A stretch of DNA of 64,000 nt from Streptomyces tropicalis (GCF_029269835.1 NZ_JARJBB010000003.1:186001-250000); one strand, 5' to 3'. Counted from the stretch's first letter, positions 25,173 through 34,359 are shown. Notes: generated by a model from the letters alone, not told the origin. Program-made: numbers and translations.

Positions 25173-26000
25173 ATGCGACGCCTGTTCCCCGTGCCCGACC
25201 AGCCGGCCTCCCCGGCCTCCACCGAAGAGCCCGGAGCCGGCGCGGCGGGCGCCACGGGCGCCTCCAGGGACCGGGAGTGGAGCCTCGCCGAACTGGCCGC
25301 CGCCTACGCCTATCCCGAGGACGCGCACGCCGGGCGCGTGCCGTGGCTGCGGGCCAACATGGTGTCCACGCTCGACGGCGCGGCCCAGCACGACGGGCGC
25401 TCCCAGCCCCTCTCCTGCGCCGCCGACATGCGCATCTTCGGCACCCTGCGGGCGCTGGCGGACGTGGTGGTCGTCGGCGCGGAGACGGCGCGCCGGGAGG
25501 AGTACCGCCCGGCGCGCGCCCGGCGGGAGTTCGCCGCCGCGCGGGCCGCGGCCGGGCAGGGGCCCGCCCCGGCGATCGCGGTGGTCAGTGCCGGGCTGGA
25601 CCTGGACTTCTCCCTCCCGCTGTTCACCTCGCCCGCGGTGCGGACGCTGGTCCTGACGGGCGCCGCGGCCCCCGCCGGACGGGTCGCCGCGGCCGAGCGG
25701 GCGGGGGCCGCGGTGGTGGTCGCGGGCGACGGCGGCGGAGTGGACCCCGCGCGGGCCGTGCGGGCGCTGGCCGGGCTCGGCCACACCCGGCTGCTCACCG
25801 AGGGCGGCCCCCGGCTGCTGGGCCAGTTCGTGGCGGCCGGAGTCCTCGACGAGCTGTGCCTGACGCTCGCCCCGATGCTGACGGCGGGCGACGCCCAGCG
25901 CATCGCGGGCGGCCCGTCCGTCGAGGTCCCCCGCCGCTTCGCCCTGGCCTCCCTGCTGGAGGAGGACGGCTTCCTGTTCAGCCGCTACCGGCGCCCCTGA
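25173..26000 (+). CDS. Pyrimidine reductase family protein (RibD C-terminal domain)
   Basis: 275 residues. The fold is the DHFR-like reductase domain of RibD: RANMVSTLDGAAQHDGRSQPLS, then VVVVGAETARREEYRP, and LLTEGGPRLLGQFVAAGVLDELCLTLAPML. Proteins with only this domain reduce the pyrimidine riboside intermediate in riboflavin synthesis or related pterin-like substrates using NADPH. There is no deaminase domain and no other rib gene nearby, so the substrate is open. The first 35 residues are disordered. ATG 25173 lies in the divergent region shared with zapE. Confidence 0.87.
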   Translation: MRRLFPVPDQPASPASTEEPGAGAAGATGASRDREWSLAELAAAYAYPEDAHAGRVPWLRANMVSTLDGAAQHDGRSQPLSCAADMRIFGTLRALADVVVVGAETARREEYRPARARREFAAARAAAGQGPAPAIAVVSAGLDLDFSLPLFTSPAVRTLVLTGAAAPAGRVAAAERAGAAVVVAGDGGGVDPARAVRALAGLGHTRLLTEGGPRLLGQFVAAGVLDELCLTLAPMLTAGDAQRIAGGPSVEVPRRFALASLLEEDGFLFSRYRRP

Positions 26001-26413
26001 CGCGCTCGGACGAGCCGGGCCGCCCGCTGCCCTCGGCCCCGGCGGACTCCGGTGCCGAACCCGTCCGCGCCGATGGCCCGGGTACGCCGGTCCGGGGCGG
26101 ACGCACCCCGCATTGCCGGCCCCGGCGCCTCGGGGGCGGCCCGGCCCGCCCGCCATCGGTGGGCCCGACCCGCTCCGGGCGGCCCGACCGGCCCGACCCT
26201 CGGCCCGCGGCTCTCCCCGGCGGGCGACCTGCCGTCGCGCCGAAGGCGGGCATCCCGGACCGACACGGGCGGAATCTGCAATTCCGATCTATCGGCTCTG
26301 GGCACACTGAATCAGGCAGTACCCGTGCGATCGCGGGGCAGGATGGTTTCCGCAGGGGCTTCGGCCCACGGGGAGAGAGGGCCCGCGGGCCCTCGAAGGA
26401 GAAGAGGCGCCCG
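26001..26413. other. Intergenic region upstream of the 26.4 kb hypothetical gene
   Basis: 413 bases. The left two thirds are GC-rich filler without supported genes. From about 26264 to 26345 the sequence becomes AT-rich and holds two small palindromes: GGAAT-N5-ATTCC at 26270-26284 and CCGATCTATCGG at 26283-26294. This is probably the promoter and operator region of the next gene. Confidence 0.5.
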
Positions 26414-26887
26414 GTGTTCACAAGCGTACTGATGATCGAGAAGGCCCTGACGTCCGCCGACGTGGAGTTCGTCACCACCCTGCACGGGGACGAGGCGGTC
26501 GCCTTCCACGTGCTGCTCCAGCCGCGCGGCGACCAGGCCGACCGCCTGCTGCGGGCCATCGACGACATCGCGCTCGGCGAACTCGACGAGGCGGCGCGCG
26601 AGCGGGAGACGCCCGAGGGCGACGACGCCAGGAGCGCGGGTGAGCAGGCCCTGGACGTGTCCCTGAAGGCGCTGCGCGCGGCGGGCTCCCAGGCCGTGGG
26701 CCGGCTCGTCGAGGACCATCCGCTGGACGCCCTGAAGTCCCTGGTGGAGGAGTCCGGGGCCGACGAGGTGATCGTGCTGACCGATCCGCACTACGTGGAG
26801 GAGTTCTTCCACCGCGACTGGGCCTCCCGGGCCCGCCACAAGGTGGGAGTGCCGGTCCTGAAACTGTTCTCGCACAGCAAGGCATAG
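26414..26887 (+). CDS. Conserved hypothetical actinobacterial protein
   Basis: 157 residues starting MFTSVLMIEKALTSADVEF at GTG 26414, with GGAG a little upstream. I recognise it as a Streptomyces family that databases have sometimes labelled indole-3-glycerol phosphate synthase; nothing in it resembles TrpC, so that label should not be used. Two halves are visible: an acidic N-terminal half and a C-terminal half (DEVIVLTDPHYVEEFFHRDWASRARHKVGVP) with the feel of a nucleotide-binding or universal-stress-type fold. There is no signal or membrane segment. It is 85 bases upstream of murC on the same strand and may be co-transcribed with it. Confidence 0.8.
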   Translation: MFTSVLMIEKALTSADVEFVTTLHGDEAVAFHVLLQPRGDQADRLLRAIDDIALGELDEAARERETPEGDDARSAGEQALDVSLKALRAAGSQAVGRLVEDHPLDALKSLVEESGADEVIVLTDPHYVEEFFHRDWASRARHKVGVPVLKLFSHSKA

Positions 26888-26972
26888 GCTGGGGCGGCGC
26901 CTCCGTCCCCGGAGGCGTCCCACCGTCCTCGGTCCTCGTACCGCCCGTCGCACCATCTGGGGAGAAACGCGC

Positions 26973-28361
26973 ATGGCACCCGGCCTTCCTACCGCCATGG
27001 ACCGACCGCACTTCATCGGCATCGGCGGCGCCGGAATGTCGGGCATCGCGAAGATCCTCGCCCAGCGCGGGGCGAAGGTGGCCGGCAGCGACGCCAAGGA
27101 GTCGGCGACCGCCGAGGCGCTGCGGGCGCTCGGCGCCACCGTGCACGTCGGGCACGCGGCCGGACACCTCGCCGACGACGCCACCTGCGTCGTCGTCTCC
27201 TCGGCGATCCGCCAGGACAACCCCGAGCTGGTCCGCGCCGCCGAGCTGGGCATCCCGGTGGTCCACCGCTCCGACGCGCTGGCCGCGCTGATGGAGGGCC
27301 TGCGCGCGATCGCCGTCGCCGGCACCCACGGCAAGACCACCACCACCTCGATGCTGGCGGTCTCGCTGACCGAGCTGGGCGCCGACCCGTCGTACGCCAT
27401 CGGCGGCGACCTGGACGCCCCCGGCTCCAACGCGCGCCACGGCGACGGCGGGATCTTCGTCGCCGAGGCGGACGAGTCGGACCGCAGCTTCCACAAGTAC
27501 GCGCCCGAGGTCGCCATCGTCCTCAACGTGGAGCTGGACCACCACGCCAACTACGCGTCGATGGACGAGATCTTCGAGTCCTTCGAGACCTTCGCGGGCC
27601 GTGTCGTGCCCGGCGGCACGTTGGTCGTCGCCGCGGACCACGACGGCGCCCGCGAGTTCACCCGCCGGCTGGACGGCTCGGTGCGGACGGTGACGTACGG
27701 AGAGTCCGAGGACGCCGACGTGCGGATCCTGTCCGTCGTGCCGCAGGGCCTGAAGAGCGAGGTCACCGTCCTGCTGGACGGCGAGCAGATCACCTTCGCG
27801 GTCTCCGTCCCCGGCCGCCACTACGCGCACAACGCCGTCGCCGCGCTGGCCGCCGGCGCGGCCCTCGGCATCCCGGCCGCGGAGCTCGCCCCCGCCCTCG
27901 CCGCGTACACCGGCGTCAAGCGGCGGCTGCAGCTCAAGGGCGAGGCGGCCGGCGTCCAGGTGATCGACTCCTACGCCCACCACCCCACCGAGATGACGGC
28001 CGACCTGGAGGCCATGCGCTCCGCCGCGGGTGACGCCCGGATCCTCGTCGTCTTCCAGCCGCACCTGTTCTCCCGCACCCAGGAGCTGGGCAAGGAGATG
28101 GGCCAGGCGCTGTCCCTCGCGGACGCCTCCGTCGTGCTCGACATCTACCCGGCCCGCGAGGACCCGATCCCGGGTGTGACCAGCGACCTGATCGTCGAGG
28201 CGGCGCGGGCGGCGGGCGCCGACGTGACCGCCGTGGCCGACAAGGACGAGGTCCCGGACGTGATCGCGGGAATGGCGAAGGCGGGCGACCTCGTTCTCAC
28301 CATGGGCGCGGGCGACGTCACCGACCTCGGACCGCGCATCCTGGACCGACTGTCGAAGTGA
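26973..28361 (+). CDS. murC: UDP-N-acetylmuramate--L-alanine ligase
   Basis: 462 residues. It adds L-alanine to UDP-MurNAc using ATP, the first amino-acid step of peptidoglycan precursor synthesis, in the cytoplasm. The UDP-binding motif HFIGIGGAGMSGIA opens the protein. The ATP loop is AVAGTHGKTTTTSMLAV (about 112-128), with VAEADESDRSFHKYAPE and VNVELDHHANY in the central domain and DSYAHHPTEMTADLEA in the C-terminal one. In Streptomyces murC lies outside the division cluster, as here. It starts MAPGLPTAMDRPHF; the internal ATG at codon 9 is an alternative. msrB follows after 14 bases. Confidence 0.95.
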   Translation: MAPGLPTAMDRPHFIGIGGAGMSGIAKILAQRGAKVAGSDAKESATAEALRALGATVHVGHAAGHLADDATCVVVSSAIRQDNPELVRAAELGIPVVHRSDALAALMEGLRAIAVAGTHGKTTTTSMLAVSLTELGADPSYAIGGDLDAPGSNARHGDGGIFVAEADESDRSFHKYAPEVAIVLNVELDHHANYASMDEIFESFETFAGRVVPGGTLVVAADHDGAREFTRRLDGSVRTVTYGESEDADVRILSVVPQGLKSEVTVLLDGEQITFAVSVPGRHYAHNAVAALAAGAALGIPAAELAPALAAYTGVKRRLQLKGEAAGVQVIDSYAHHPTEMTADLEAMRSAAGDARILVVFQPHLFSRTQELGKEMGQALSLADASVVLDIYPAREDPIPGVTSDLIVEAARAAGADVTAVADKDEVPDVIAGMAKAGDLVLTMGAGDVTDLGPRILDRLSK

Positions 28362-28375
28362 GGGGCTGAGGACGC

Positions 28376-28783
28376 ATGGCGTACGACGTCGAGAAGCCGG
28401 ACGAGCAGTGGCGTGCGGAGCTGACCCCGGCCGAGTACGCCGTGCTGCGGCAGGCCGGCACGGAGCCCGCCTTCGTCGGTGAGTACACCGACACCACGAC
28501 CCGGGGTGTCTACTCCTGCCGGGCCTGCGGTGCGGAGCTGTTCACCTCGGAGACCAAGTTCGCGTCGCACTGCGGCTGGCCGTCCTTCTTCGACCCGAAG
28601 GACAGCGAGGCGGTCGAGGTGCTGGAGGACCGCTCCCACGGGATGGTGCGCACCGAGGTCCGGTGCGCGCGCTGCGGATCGCATCTCGGGCACGTGTTCG
28701 AGGGTGAGGGGTATCCCACCCCGACGGACCAGCGGTACTGCATCAACAGCATCTCCCTGCGGCTGGAACCGGCCGAGGGCTGA
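28376..28783 (+). CDS. msrB: Peptide-methionine (R)-S-oxide reductase
   Basis: 135 residues. It repairs the R-form of methionine sulfoxide in proteins. Two CxxC pairs (CRAC and CARC) bind the structural zinc, and the catalytic cysteine is in QRYCINSISLRL near the end. HCGWPSFF and GHVFEGEGYPTPT are standard family motifs. A resolving cysteine elsewhere is not obvious. Its start is 14 bases after murC, so the two are co-transcribed. The hairpin at 28819-28857 ends the unit. Confidence 0.97.
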   Translation: MAYDVEKPDEQWRAELTPAEYAVLRQAGTEPAFVGEYTDTTTRGVYSCRACGAELFTSETKFASHCGWPSFFDPKDSEAVEVLEDRSHGMVRTEVRCARCGSHLGHVFEGEGYPTPTDQRYCINSISLRLEPAEG

Positions 28784-28818
28784 GCGGCCCCGCCCGCCGG
28801 GGAGACCGGCCGGCGGCA

Positions 28819-28857
28819 CCGCCCCCGGGAAGCGGACCGACCCGCTCCCGGGGGCGG
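28819..28857 (+). terminator. Strong hairpin terminator after murC-msrB
   Basis: An 11-bp perfect GC stem (CCGCCCCCGGG with CCCGGGGGCGG) continues into a further 5-bp inner stem. It sits 36 bases after the msrB stop, and a short T-run follows in GCGCTTTGCG. Confidence 0.75.
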
Positions 28858-28965
28858 CTCGCGCTTTGCGGCGCACCGCGACAGTGGGACACTGTGTGAC
28901 ACAGGTGACGTTCTCCGCGTCACCCGCACTCTTCACGTTCCTCGGGCGGAGGCGGGTGGGACACC

Positions 28966-29334
28966 ATGGTCACAGCTTCCAGCGTCGTAGCCGCGTCCAC
29001 GACCCACGAGTGGGCCGTGCTCGGCGCCTTCATCATCGGACTCATCGTCGTGGTCGGCGGCCTGGTGTGGGCCGTGTGGCTCGGCATCCGGGTGATGCTC
29101 AGGGAGCCCGACCGGCCCAGCGAGGCCGAGCAGCCCCACCTCCCCGTCACCGGCGCGGTCCACGAGATCCGCGAACTCCGCGAGCCCGACGAGGTCACGT
29201 GCGACGAGGGCGCGCGGCTGATGCCCTACGAGATCCACGCCGCGGGCACGCGGCGCAGTCACGACCAGCACCGCCACCGCTGGTCCCCGGGCGGCAGCGG
29301 TTCCTTCGGCAGCGGTGGCCCCGGCGCCACCTGA
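28966..29334 (+). CDS. Small single-pass membrane protein, DUF6479-like
   Basis: 122 residues with one strong membrane helix (about 17-42, VLGAFIIGLIVVVGGLVWAVWLGI), a short outside N-terminus, and a charged cytoplasmic tail rich in Glu, Arg, His, Gly and Ser. It resembles the small Streptomyces membrane proteins grouped as DUF6479, but I am not certain of that label. Function is unknown. The ATG follows a GGAGGCGGG stretch. It is isolated between two strong terminators (28819-28857 and 29352-29389), so it is a single-gene unit. Confidence 0.72.
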   Translation: MVTASSVVAASTTHEWAVLGAFIIGLIVVVGGLVWAVWLGIRVMLREPDRPSEAEQPHLPVTGAVHEIRELREPDEVTCDEGARLMPYEIHAAGTRRSHDQHRHRWSPGGSGSFGSGGPGAT

Positions 29335-29351
29335 CCGGCGCACCGGCCGCA

Positions 29352-29389
29352 CGACCGGGGGCGGGACCCGAGGGTCCCGCCCCCGGTCG
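29352..29389 (+). terminator. Long perfect hairpin terminator
   Basis: Bases 29352-29369 pair perfectly with 29372-29389 (18 bp, two central bases between). It lies 18 bases after the stop of the small membrane protein gene and upstream of the OpuC-type operon. Confidence 0.8.
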
Positions 29390-29611
29390 CGTCCGCGTGC
29401 GGGACCCGGGTCCGGCGCCGGGGCGTACCCGTCCGAACCATTTCAAACCCCCTGCGCCATCACGGTCGGATGTCGTTCGGGCGTCGTCCGGATCCCGGCA
29501 CGTCGACCGCCGGGGTGACGTCAGGGGCGGCGTCTAGACTCTCCCGGACGGCCCGCGCGACCGTGGGTGCGAGCGGGCAGCTTCTGCCAGATCCGAAGGG
29601 CATGCGGCGTT

Positions 29612-30742
29612 TTGATACGCATAGATTCAGTCACCAAGCGGTACCCGGACGGCACGGTGGCGGTCGACCGGCTCTCGCTGGAGATCCCGGACCGCTCGAT
29701 CACCGTCCTCGTCGGGCCGTCCGGCTGCGGCAAGACCACGACCCTGCGCATGATCAACCGCATGGTGGAGCCGACCGAGGGCGCCATCCTCCTCGACGGC
29801 GCCGACGTCCGGCAGCAGCCCGTCAACACACTGCGCCGGTCCATGGGCTACGTCATCCAGAACGCGGGCCTCTTCCAGCACCGCACGATCCTCGACAACA
29901 TCGCGACCGTGCCCCGCCTGCTCGGCTGGGACAAACGGCGCGCCCGCGCCCGCGCGGCGGAGCTGATGGAGCGGGTCGGACTCGACTCCGCCCTCGCGAA
30001 GCGCTACCCCTACCAGCTGTCCGGCGGCCAGCAGCAGCGCGTCGGCGTGGCCCGCGCCCTCGCCGCCGACCCGCCGGTGCTCCTCATGGACGAGCCCTTC
30101 TCCGCGGTCGACCCCGTGGTCCGCAAGGGCCTCCAGGACGAACTGCTGCGCATCCAGGGCGAGTTGGGCAAGACCATCGTCTTCGTCACCCACGACATCG
30201 ACGAGGCGATCAAGCTGGGCACCATGGTCGCGGTGCTGCGCACCGGCGGCCGGCTCGCCCAGTACGCGCCGCCCGCCGAGCTGCTGTCCGCCCCCGCGGA
30301 CCCCTTCGTCGAGGACTTCCTCGGCGCCGACCGCGGAATCCGCCGGCTGTCCTTCTTCACCTCCGCGGGGCTGGAGCTCACCTCGGAGCCCGTGGTCGAC
30401 GTGGACGCCACCGCCGAGCAGATCGCCGCCGCTGCCGCCGCCGGCACGCCGTACCTCCTGGTCACCGACCGGGACGGCAGGCCGCTCGGCTGGAGCGAGC
30501 CCGGCGAACTGACCGCCGGAGCGGTCGACCCCGACCGGCTGCTGTCGCCGGGACGCCCCTTCGAGCAGGGCCGGGACTCCCTGCGGGCCGCGCTCGACGG
30601 GGCCGTGCTGTCCCCGACCGGCTGGGCGGTCGCCGTGGACGGCACCGGCAAGGTGAGCGGAGTCGTCTCCCAGGCGGCCGTCGGCGAGGCGATCCGCGCC
30701 GCGCACGCCGAGGACCGCACCGACGCCAAGGTCGCCGGATGA
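29612..30742 (+). CDS. opuCA: Osmoprotectant ABC transporter ATP-binding protein (OpuCA/ProV-like)
   Basis: 376 residues. An ABC ATPase (1-240) with Walker A GPSGCGKTTTLRMINRM, signature LSGGQQQRVGVARAL, Walker B LLMDEPFSAVD and H-loop FVTHDIDEA, followed by a C-terminal region with one or two CBS-like segments. It energises import of betaine, choline, carnitine or similar solutes. The start is a TTG at 29612 (MIRIDSVTKRYPDG), because it gives the family N-terminus; GAAGG lies 12-13 bases before it, and the nearby ATG at 29602 is out of frame. A TAGACT hexamer at 29534-29539 may be the -10 box. It overlaps the next gene by 4 bases (ATGA). Confidence 0.93.
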   Translation: MIRIDSVTKRYPDGTVAVDRLSLEIPDRSITVLVGPSGCGKTTTLRMINRMVEPTEGAILLDGADVRQQPVNTLRRSMGYVIQNAGLFQHRTILDNIATVPRLLGWDKRRARARAAELMERVGLDSALAKRYPYQLSGGQQQRVGVARALAADPPVLLMDEPFSAVDPVVRKGLQDELLRIQGELGKTIVFVTHDIDEAIKLGTMVAVLRTGGRLAQYAPPAELLSAPADPFVEDFLGADRGIRRLSFFTSAGLELTSEPVVDVDATAEQIAAAAAAGTPYLLVTDRDGRPLGWSEPGELTAGAVDPDRLLSPGRPFEQGRDSLRAALDGAVLSPTGWAVAVDGTGKVSGVVSQAAVGEAIRAAHAEDRTDAKVAG

Positions 30743-31473
30743 ACCGCTTCTTCGACCTCCCCAGCGACCTCCAGCACAGCTGGTTCGGCCTCATCGGGCT
30801 GCACCTGCGCGAGGCCCTGCTGCCGGTCCTCGCCGGACTGCTGGCGGCCCTGCCGATCGCCCAGCTGTGCGTGCGGTTCCGCTGGCTGTACCCGCCCGTC
30901 CTGGGCCTGACCACAGTGCTGTACGCGATCCCCTCCCTGGCCTTCTTCGTGGTCCTCATCGACTACACCGGCCAGACCGAGCTCACCGTGATGATCCCGC
31001 TCGCCGTCTACAGCCTGGTCGTCCTGGTGCCGGCGATCGTCGACGGGGTCCGCTCGGTGCCGCAGGAGACGCTCGCCGCCGCGACCGCCATGGGCCTCGG
31101 GCCCGTACGGCGCTATCTCCAGGTGCAACTGCCGATCGCGGTGCCCGCCATCATCGCCGGACTGCGGGTGGCCACCGTCTCCAGCATCAGCCTGGTCAGC
31201 GTCGGCATGCTGATCGGCAACCAGGGCGCGCTGGGCAACCTGCTCAACGACGCGAACATCTACCACCGGCCCGAACTCGCGGTGAACTCCGTGCTCACCA
31301 CGGCCGTCCTCGCGATCCTCGCCGACGGAGCCCTGGTGCTGCTGCGCCTGCTGCTCACCCCCTGGATGCCGCGCCGCACCGGCCGCCCCGCGCGGGTGGC
31401 CGAGGCCGCCCGGCCCGACACGGCCACGCCCGCCGACGCGGCCGTGCCCGCCCTGGAGGACGCAGCCCGGTGA
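30739..31473 (+). CDS. opuCB: Osmoprotectant ABC transporter permease (OpuCB-like)
   Basis: 244 residues with about five or six membrane helices. The EAA-type loop that contacts the ATPase is visible (EETLAAATAMGLGPVRRYLQ in part). The start ATG at 30739 overlaps the ATPase stop as ATGA, and its end overlaps the next permease as GTGA. The chain is thus translationally coupled in the order ATPase, permease, permease, binding protein. The C-terminal ~25 residues are Ala/Pro-rich and cytoplasmic. Confidence 0.93.
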   Translation: MNRFFDLPSDLQHSWFGLIGLHLREALLPVLAGLLAALPIAQLCVRFRWLYPPVLGLTTVLYAIPSLAFFVVLIDYTGQTELTVMIPLAVYSLVVLVPAIVDGVRSVPQETLAAATAMGLGPVRRYLQVQLPIAVPAIIAGLRVATVSSISLVSVGMLIGNQGALGNLLNDANIYHRPELAVNSVLTTAVLAILADGALVLLRLLLTPWMPRRTGRPARVAEAARPDTATPADAAVPALEDAAR

Positions 31474-32138
31474 ACGTACTGCACTTCGTCAACGCCTTCT
31501 TCGGCGACGGCTCCCACTGGCACGGCTACGACGGGATCCCCGCCCGCCTGGCCGAGCACCTGCGCTACTCCCTGATCGCGCTCGCCCTGGCCGCCGCCAT
31601 CGGGCTGCCGGTCGGCCTGCTCACCGGCCACTACGGGCGGGGCGGCAACACCCTCGCCCTGATCGCCACCGCCGGCCGGGCGCTGCCCAGCTTCGGCCTG
31701 CTGGTGCTGATGTTCATCCTGCTCGGGTTCGGCCTGGTGCCCGTGATGATCCCGCTGGTCGTCCTCGCCGTGCCGCCGATCCTGGTGACCACCTACGAGG
31801 CGGTGCGCTCGGTCGACCCCGCGCCGGTGGACGCCGCCCGGGGCATGGGCATGGCCGAGTCCCGGGTCCTCTTCCGGGTCGAACTGCCCGTCGCGCTCCC
31901 GCTGATCCTCAGCGGCCTGCGCTCGGCCGCCATCCAGATCGTGTCCACCGCCACCATCGCCGCCTACGTCAGCCTCGGCGGCCTCGGCCGCTACATCGTC
32001 GACGGCCTCTACCAGCGCGACTACGAGAAGGTGGTGGGCGGCGCCACCCTGGTCGCGGTCCTCGCGCTGGCGACGCTCGCGCTGTTCTGGGCGGTCGCGC
32101 GGTGGGCGGTCTCGCCGGGGGTGCGCCGCAGTGGCTGA
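31470..32138 (+). CDS. opuCD: Osmoprotectant ABC transporter permease (OpuCD-like)
   Basis: 222 residues with five or six membrane helices; homologous to the preceding permease, with which it should form the heterodimeric channel. The cytoplasmic coupling loop is VDPAPVDAARGMGMAESRVLF. The GTG start overlaps the previous stop by 4 bases. A 130-base gap then separates it from the binding-protein gene. Confidence 0.93.
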   Translation: MNVLHFVNAFFGDGSHWHGYDGIPARLAEHLRYSLIALALAAAIGLPVGLLTGHYGRGGNTLALIATAGRALPSFGLLVLMFILLGFGLVPVMIPLVVLAVPPILVTTYEAVRSVDPAPVDAARGMGMAESRVLFRVELPVALPLILSGLRSAAIQIVSTATIAAYVSLGGLGRYIVDGLYQRDYEKVVGGATLVAVLALATLALFWAVARWAVSPGVRRSG

Positions 32139-32268
32139 CCCGGGCGCTCCGCTCCGGACGCCCCGCCCCGAAGCCGTCCGGCCCACCCGCATCGCCCGCG
32201 TCGGGGCCGATCGCTGACCCGGCCGCCCTCGACCACCGAGAACCCTCTGGATTGGAACACCGACGACC

Positions 32269-33258
32269 ATGCCAACTCCTCAGCCCGGAACGGGAACCGT
32301 GACTCCTCGACGGAACAGCACCAGGTCAAGCACGATGCGCTCCGGCGCGGCCGCCGTCGCCCTCGCCGCCACCGCGGCACTGCTCGCGGGGTGTTCGTCC
32401 TCCGGCGGCAAGACCGACGACCCGCTGTCCGGCGGCAAGGCCGGCGACGGCACGGTCGTCGTCGGCTCCAACAACTTCCCCGAGAGCATCCTCCTCGCCG
32501 ACGTCTACGGCGAGGCGCTGAAGGCCAAGGGCGTCAAGGTCGAGTACAAGCCCAACATCGGCAGCCGCGAGACCACGTACGGCCTGCTGAAGAACGGCTC
32601 GATCACGGTCCTTCCCGAGTACAACGGCGCACTGCTCGCCTACCTCGACAAGAAGGCCGCCCCGAAGTCGGTCGCCGCCACGACGGCCGCCGTCTCCGCG
32701 AAGCTCGCCCCCAAGCTGGCGCTGCTGAACCCCTCGCCCGCCGAGGACAAGGACTCCGTCACGGTCAACGCCGCGACGGCGCAGAAGTACCACCTCACCT
32801 CCTCGTCCTCCATCGCGGACCTCAAGGACGCCGCCCAGGACCTGGTCATCGGTGGCTCCCCCGAGTTCCAGACCCGGCAGCAGGGACTGGAGGGCCTGAA
32901 GTCGGTCTACGGACTCCACTTCAAGTCCTTCAAGGCGCTGGACGCGGGCGGCCCGCTGACCCAGGCGGCCCTGAAGAAGAACCTCGTCCAGGCGGCCGAC
33001 CTCTTCACCACGGACCCGACCGTCACCAAGGAGAAGTTCGTCGTCCTGCAGGACCCGAAGAACCTCTTCGGCTTCGAGAACGTCCAGCCGCTGGTCCACA
33101 AGCCGGGCCTGGACCGGAAGGGCACCGACGCGCTCAACGCCGTCTCGGCCAAGCTCGACACCGCGGCCCTGCTGAAGCTGGACACCCAGGTGCAGACCCA
33201 GGACAAGGACCCGCTGGAGGTGGCCAAGGCCTGGCTGAAGTCCGAGGGCCTCGCCTGA
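32269..33258 (+). CDS. opuCC: Osmoprotectant ABC transporter substrate-binding lipoprotein (OpuCC-like)
   Basis: About 329 residues. A lipoprotein signal with lipobox LLAGCSSSGGK anchors a periplasmic-type binding domain that opens TVVVGSNNFPESILLADVYGEAL, the OpuAC/QAT signature. It captures the solute outside the membrane and hands it to the permeases. The start is uncertain: ATG 32269 gives ~22 residues before the hydrophobic segment, while GTG 32299 and ATG 32335 are plausible and give a more usual signal length. It is the last gene of the four-gene operon. Confidence 0.93.
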   Translation: MPTPQPGTGTVTPRRNSTRSSTMRSGAAAVALAATAALLAGCSSSGGKTDDPLSGGKAGDGTVVVGSNNFPESILLADVYGEALKAKGVKVEYKPNIGSRETTYGLLKNGSITVLPEYNGALLAYLDKKAAPKSVAATTAAVSAKLAPKLALLNPSPAEDKDSVTVNAATAQKYHLTSSSSIADLKDAAQDLVIGGSPEFQTRQQGLEGLKSVYGLHFKSFKALDAGGPLTQAALKKNLVQAADLFTTDPTVTKEKFVVLQDPKNLFGFENVQPLVHKPGLDRKGTDALNAVSAKLDTAALLKLDTQVQTQDKDPLEVAKAWLKSEGLA

Positions 33259-33316
33259 CGCAGCGCGCACGGCCCCGGGCGCCCCGCACCGCCGGCACCC
33301 GGGGCCGTGGCACGGC

Positions 33317-33772
33317 TCAGAGGTCGAACTCGTGCGGCGGCAGGTCCAGCGCGTAGCACGCCTCCCGGACCACCGCCTGCTCGGACTTGTCGAAGTCGCC
33401 GTCCGCCCCGCCGATGACGATGCCGATCTGGATCACGGCACGGGCCTCGGCCGGCTTCTTCTTCGCCTTGGCGATCTCCTGCAGCACGCTCACCTTCCCG
33501 AAGCCGAAGTCGGTGGTGAGCCGGCCGAGGTTCTCCTCGAAGCGGCGGCGCAGGTCGTCGGCCGGGAAGTTCTGCAACACCTCGTTGGTGGCGATCAGCT
33601 GGGCGACACGCTGCCGCTCCGAGGGGTCGACCGTCCCGTCGGCGGCGGCCACGAGCGCGCACACGGCCATGCTCGCGTCGCGGAAGGCGCCGCTCTTCAG
33701 GTCGTTCTTCCTGGCGACGAGCTGGGTCTGCATCTGCGACGCGGATTCCCTGATGCGGTCCCACAGGGCCAT
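33317..33772 (-). CDS. terB: TerB-family tellurite resistance protein
   Basis: 151 residues with an all-helical TerB domain. Two acidic metal-binding-type loops are visible, AAADGTVDPSERQ and GGADGDFDKSEQ, and the N-terminal MALWDRIRESASQMQTQL helix is typical. In ter clusters TerB is a cytoplasmic, calcium- or metal-responsive partner of TerC/TerD; here it is alone, so resistance to tellurite should not be assumed. The ATG at 33772 has GGAG 5 bases upstream. It is convergent with the OpuC operon. Confidence 0.88.
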   Translation of the reverse strand: MALWDRIRESASQMQTQLVARKNDLKSGAFRDASMAVCALVAAADGTVDPSERQRVAQLIATNEVLQNFPADDLRRRFEENLGRLTTDFGFGKVSVLQEIAKAKKKPAEARAVIQIGIVIGGADGDFDKSEQAVVREACYALDLPPHEFDL

Positions 33773-34002
33773 GTGCACTCCAAGTGTCTGGCGGTCGTCG
33801 CCGGTTGCCGGAGCGATCCGGATTCGCTCTGCAGCACCGTGGGAACTCACGGGCCCGCGGACAAGTTCCGCGGGCCCCGGGGCGGCCCGGGCGGCCTTCC
33901 CCGGACCGCTCCAGGGTCCCTGCCGGGCGGCCCGGAGGACCTAGACTGGTGCGTTCCCGGGCGGGCGGCGGACCCGCGGGGAGAGGCAGAGGGAGGACGA
34001 CG

Positions 34003-34359
34003 GTGGCGACAGCCGGCAGTGGCTTCGAGGAACCGTCCGCCGAGGTGCTCGCGGACGCGGCCGCGGCCTTCGGCCTGCTCGCCTCGCCCGCCCGGCTGCA
34101 CCTCGTGTGGACGCTGGCCGGCGGCGAGAGCGACGTGACCGGACTCGCGGAGCGGGTCGGCGGCGCGCTGCCCGCCGTCAGCCAGCACCTGACCAAGCTG
34201 AAGCTCGCCGGACTCGTCCGCTCCCGCCGCGAGGGCCGCCGCCAGGTCTACTTCGTCGACGACCCCGACGTGGTCGACGTCGTCCGGCTCGCCCTCGCCC
34301 GGCTCACCGACCGCGCCGCGCGGGCCGACGCCCCGGCGCGCCGCCTCCATGGCATCTGA
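34003..34359 (+). CDS. ArsR/SmtB-family winged-helix regulator
   Basis: 118 residues with a winged helix-turn-helix: RLHLVWTLAGGESDVTGLAERVG, then LPAVSQHLTKLKLAGLVRSRREGRRQVYFV (recognition helix and wing). No CxC metal motif is present in the alpha-3 region. A C-terminal helix with aspartates and a histidine (DVVDVVRL and RLHGI) might hold an alpha-5-type metal site. The start is GTG 34003 after GGGAGGACG. Its last 11 bases overlap the start of the MgtA-type ATPase, so it very probably controls that operon, perhaps in response to a divalent cation. Confidence 0.9.
   Translation: MATAGSGFEEPSAEVLADAAAAFGLLASPARLHLVWTLAGGESDVTGLAERVGGALPAVSQHLTKLKLAGLVRSRREGRRQVYFVDDPDVVDVVRLALARLTDRAARADAPARRLHGI

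Noticed and set aside
26414..26887. Indole-3-glycerol phosphate synthase label for the small conserved gene
   Set aside because: The 157-residue protein lacks the TrpC barrel motifs and is far too short.
34003..34359. Classical arsenic-sensing ArsR
   Set aside because: No ELCVC-type cysteine pair is present and no arsenic resistance genes are nearby. Only the family assignment is kept.
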